Assembly (NCBI GenBank): GCA_020430865.1
Contig: JAGQIY010000785.1
Span: forward strand, 1-6,305
DNA from: Myxococcales bacterium
GTDB taxonomy: Bacteria; Myxococcota; Polyangia; Polyangiales; Polyangiaceae
Direction: 5' to 3'
DNA length: 6,305 nt
This document shows, piece by piece, positions 5,022 through 6,305 of the stretch (position 1 is the first letter of the stretch; each line of letters starts with the position of its first letter). A model generated the notes under the pieces. It did no database searches and was not told the DNA's origin. It saw nothing but the letters and a program-made list of their open reading frames with translations. Made by a program: the position numbers and the translations under genes.

Positions 5022-5930
5022 ATGCACTTCCAGGATCTGATTCTCAATCTGCAGCGCTTCTGGGCCGCTCAGGGCTGCCTGATCGTCCAGCCCTACAACT
5101 CCGAGGTCGGTGCGGGGACCTTCAACCCGGCCACGTTCCTGCGCAGCTTGGGACCGGAGCCGTGGAACGTTGCGTACGTCGAGCCTTCGCGTCGACCGGC
5201 CGACGGTCGCTATGGTGACAACCCGAATCGCCTGCAGCAGTTCCATCAGTTCCAGGTGATCCTCAAGCCGAGCCCTCTGGACATCCAGGATCTGTATCTC
5301 AAGTCCCTGGAGGCCATCGGCACCAAGCCCCTGGAGCACGACGTGCGTTTCCTCGAGGATGACTGGGAGAGCCCGACGCTCGGCGCCTGGGGCCTCGGGT
5401 GGCAGGTCTGGCTGGACGGCCTCGAGATCAGCCAGTTCACCTACTTCCAGCAGGCGGGCGGCTTCGACTGCAAGCCGGTGAGCGGAGAGCTGACCTATGG
5501 CCTCGAGCGCATCGCCATGTACCTGCAGGACGTCGATACGGTCTACGATCTCACCTACAACGATCAGGTGAAGTACGGCGAGCTCTTCCACCGCAACGAG
5601 TGGGAGTGGTCCACGTACAACTTCGAGGAGGCTGACGTCGAGGCCCACTTCCGAGCCTTCGATCACGCCGAGGCCGAGGTGAAGCGCCTGCTCGGACGCA
5701 GCGAGGATCCCACGCAGCAGCTGGTGATGCCGGCGTACGACTTCGTGATCAAGGCCTCGCACGCGTTCAACGTCCTGGACGCGCGAGGTGCGATCAGCGT
5801 GACCGAACGAGTGCGCTTCATTGGCCGCGTGCGCGCGATCGCTCGCGCCGTCGCGGCTGCCTGGCTTGCGCAACGCGAGGCGCTGGGCTTCCCCCTGTTG
5901 AAGACCACGGCGCTCGAGCAGAGCGCCTGA
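5022..5930 (+). CDS. glyQ: Glycine--tRNA ligase alpha subunit
   Basis: This is the alpha subunit of the bacterial two-subunit (alpha2beta2) class II glycyl-tRNA synthetase, which activates glycine with ATP for charging tRNA-Gly in the cytoplasm. It has 302 residues, the normal length for GlyQ. Recognisable segments are [17 protein letters not shown] (3-19), [19 protein letters not shown] (23-41), [20 protein letters not shown] (43-62), [16 protein letters not shown] (70-85; motif 2 region), [14 protein letters not shown] (156-169; motif 3 region), [10 protein letters not shown] (197-206) and [16 protein letters not shown] (250-265). All look intact. The ATG at 5022 matches the family N terminus. 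It lacks a Shine-Dalgarno sequence: the preceding bases are ATCCTCCG, resembling the anti-Shine-Dalgarno sequence itself. The beta-subunit gene glyS, often directly downstream in other bacteria, is absent; a convergent mutS2-type gene follows instead. The last codons contain a hairpin abutting the stop. Confidence 0.98.
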   Translation: MHFQDLILNLQRFWAAQGCLIVQPYNSEVGAGTFNPATFLRSLGPEPWNVAYVEPSRRPADGRYGDNPNRLQQFHQFQVILKPSPLDIQDLYLKSLEAIGTKPLEHDVRFLEDDWESPTLGAWGLGWQVWLDGLEISQFTYFQQAGGFDCKPVSGELTYGLERIAMYLQDVDTVYDLTYNDQVKYGELFHRNEWEWSTYNFEEADVEAHFRAFDHAEAEVKRLLGRSEDPTQQLVMPAYDFVIKASHAFNVLDARGAISVTERVRFIGRVRAIARAVAAAWLAQREALGFPLLKTTALEQSA

Positions 5931-5938
5931 CCGCGCTC
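5909..5938. terminator. Competing hairpins at the glyQ/mutS2 convergent junction
   Basis: GGCGCTC (5909-5915) and GAGCGCC (5921-5927) form a perfect 7-bp stem with a 5-nt loop, ending directly at the glyQ stop codon. The right arm can instead pair with GCGCTC at 5933-5938 (GAGCGC/GCGCTC, 6-nt loop). The outer arms share the direct repeat GCGCTCGA (5910-5917 and 5933-5940). The site lies between convergent genes whose stops are 15 bp apart, a typical place for a bidirectional terminator, but no T-run follows on either strand. Confidence 0.45.
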
Positions 5939-5945
5939 GACGGAC

Positions 5946-6305
5946 TCAGCGTACCCAGAACACCGTGAAGGCGTCGCCGCCTTCCTCCCGCTCCGCGGCG
6001 CGGGAGCGCGCGATCGCAGCGCCAGCCCGCAGGTGGTCACGCACGGCTTGTTTCAGGGCTCCCGTGCCGTGACCGTGGAGGACGAAGCCCGCGGGTTCGC
6101 CCCGCTGCAGCAGGCCGTCGGCGAAGCGATCCACTTCGTCCAGCGCCTCGTCCACGCGCATGCCGCGCAGGTCCAGCGTGATCCCATCGTGGCGTAGCAG
6201 CACTTCGTCTCGAGGCTCGCTGGGGCTCCGCGTGAACTTCGGCGCCTTGACCCGTGCGGTGTTCCGCGTGGAACTGACCTGAGAGTCGTTGCCGGTCGCC
6301 AGACG
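5946..6305 (-). CDS. mutS2: MutS2-type protein, C-terminal Smr domain (5' part outside window)
   Basis: An open minus-strand frame enters from the right edge and ends at TGA (5946-5948), giving the last 119 residues of a longer protein. Residues 1-34 of the fragment are a hydrophilic linker rich in Arg, Ser, Thr and Lys. The rest is an Smr domain: LDLRGMRVDEALDEVDRF (44-61), GFVLHGHGTGALK (73-85) and the C-terminal ending GGDAFTVFWVR. LDLR and HGxG are the conserved Smr motifs, and the GTGALK context with the GGDAFTVFW end is typical of MutS2 rather than of short stand-alone Smr proteins. MutS2 is a MutS-related ATPase linked to suppression of recombination and, in Bacillus, to splitting of collided ribosomes; the Smr domain acts on nucleic acid. 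A GTG at 6201-6203 could start a stand-alone protein, but the frame stays open without a stop upstream and the linker fits MutS2. The ATPase part is not visible, so the full-length call is inferred from this domain. Confidence 0.85.
   Translation of the reverse strand, partial: RLATGNDSQVSSTRNTARVKAPKFTRSPSEPRDEVLLRHDGITLDLRGMRVDEALDEVDRFADGLLQRGEPAGFVLHGHGTGALKQAVRDHLRAGAAIARSRAAEREEGGDAFTVFWVR

Noticed and set aside
4998..5873. Minus-strand open frame of 291 codons opposite glyQ
   Set aside because: It lies almost wholly antisense to the unmistakable glyQ gene and its translation shows no recognisable family motif; long antisense frames are expected in GC-rich coding DNA.

Overview
The window is GC-rich DNA with tightly packed, mostly short-spaced genes. 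It contains a degenerate serine/threonine-kinase-like membrane protein, a beta-CASP ribonuclease, a DUF72 protein, a two-subunit-type glycyl-tRNA synthetase alpha chain and a MutS2-type Smr domain. Codon third positions are strongly G/C. This mix fits a chromosome of Myxococcota, probably class Polyangia (Sorangium-like), but no phylogenetic marker was compared, so the placement is inference.

Left part (1-1702, minus strand): a complete beta-CASP metallo-beta-lactamase-fold ribonuclease is followed after 17 bp by the start of a second gene. That gene may carry a PAS-like sensor domain and runs off the left edge. Both genes have the same TAGACTGG octamer exactly 4 nt before their ATG, as expected for a -10 element serving a leaderless mRNA.

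Divergent intergenic region (1703-2069): no gene is supported here. It holds the ribonuclease promoter, a two-copy 21-bp tandem repeat, a cluster of three GC-rich stem-loops, a short A-rich island and a possible promoter for the gene to the right.

Middle (2070-4929, plus strand): a 508-residue protein has a clear protein-kinase-like fold in which every ATP, Mg and catalytic residue is replaced, so it is a pseudokinase. A transmembrane helix and a secreted six-cysteine domain of unknown type follow. A 100-residue membrane protein lies 47 bp downstream and may be its partner. Next come a strong hairpin and a DUF72 (YecE-like) gene whose real start is probably 17 codons inside the longest open frame.

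Right part (4930-6305): glyQ (plus) converges on the 3' end of a mutS2-type gene (minus), with only 15 bp between stop codons and with competing hairpins across the junction. No glyS gene follows glyQ here, so the beta subunit must be encoded elsewhere.

Most of the window is housekeeping or ordinary accessory content. The least explained part is the pseudokinase with its cysteine-rich ectodomain and small membrane neighbour. No mobile element, CRISPR array, tRNA or rRNA was seen.
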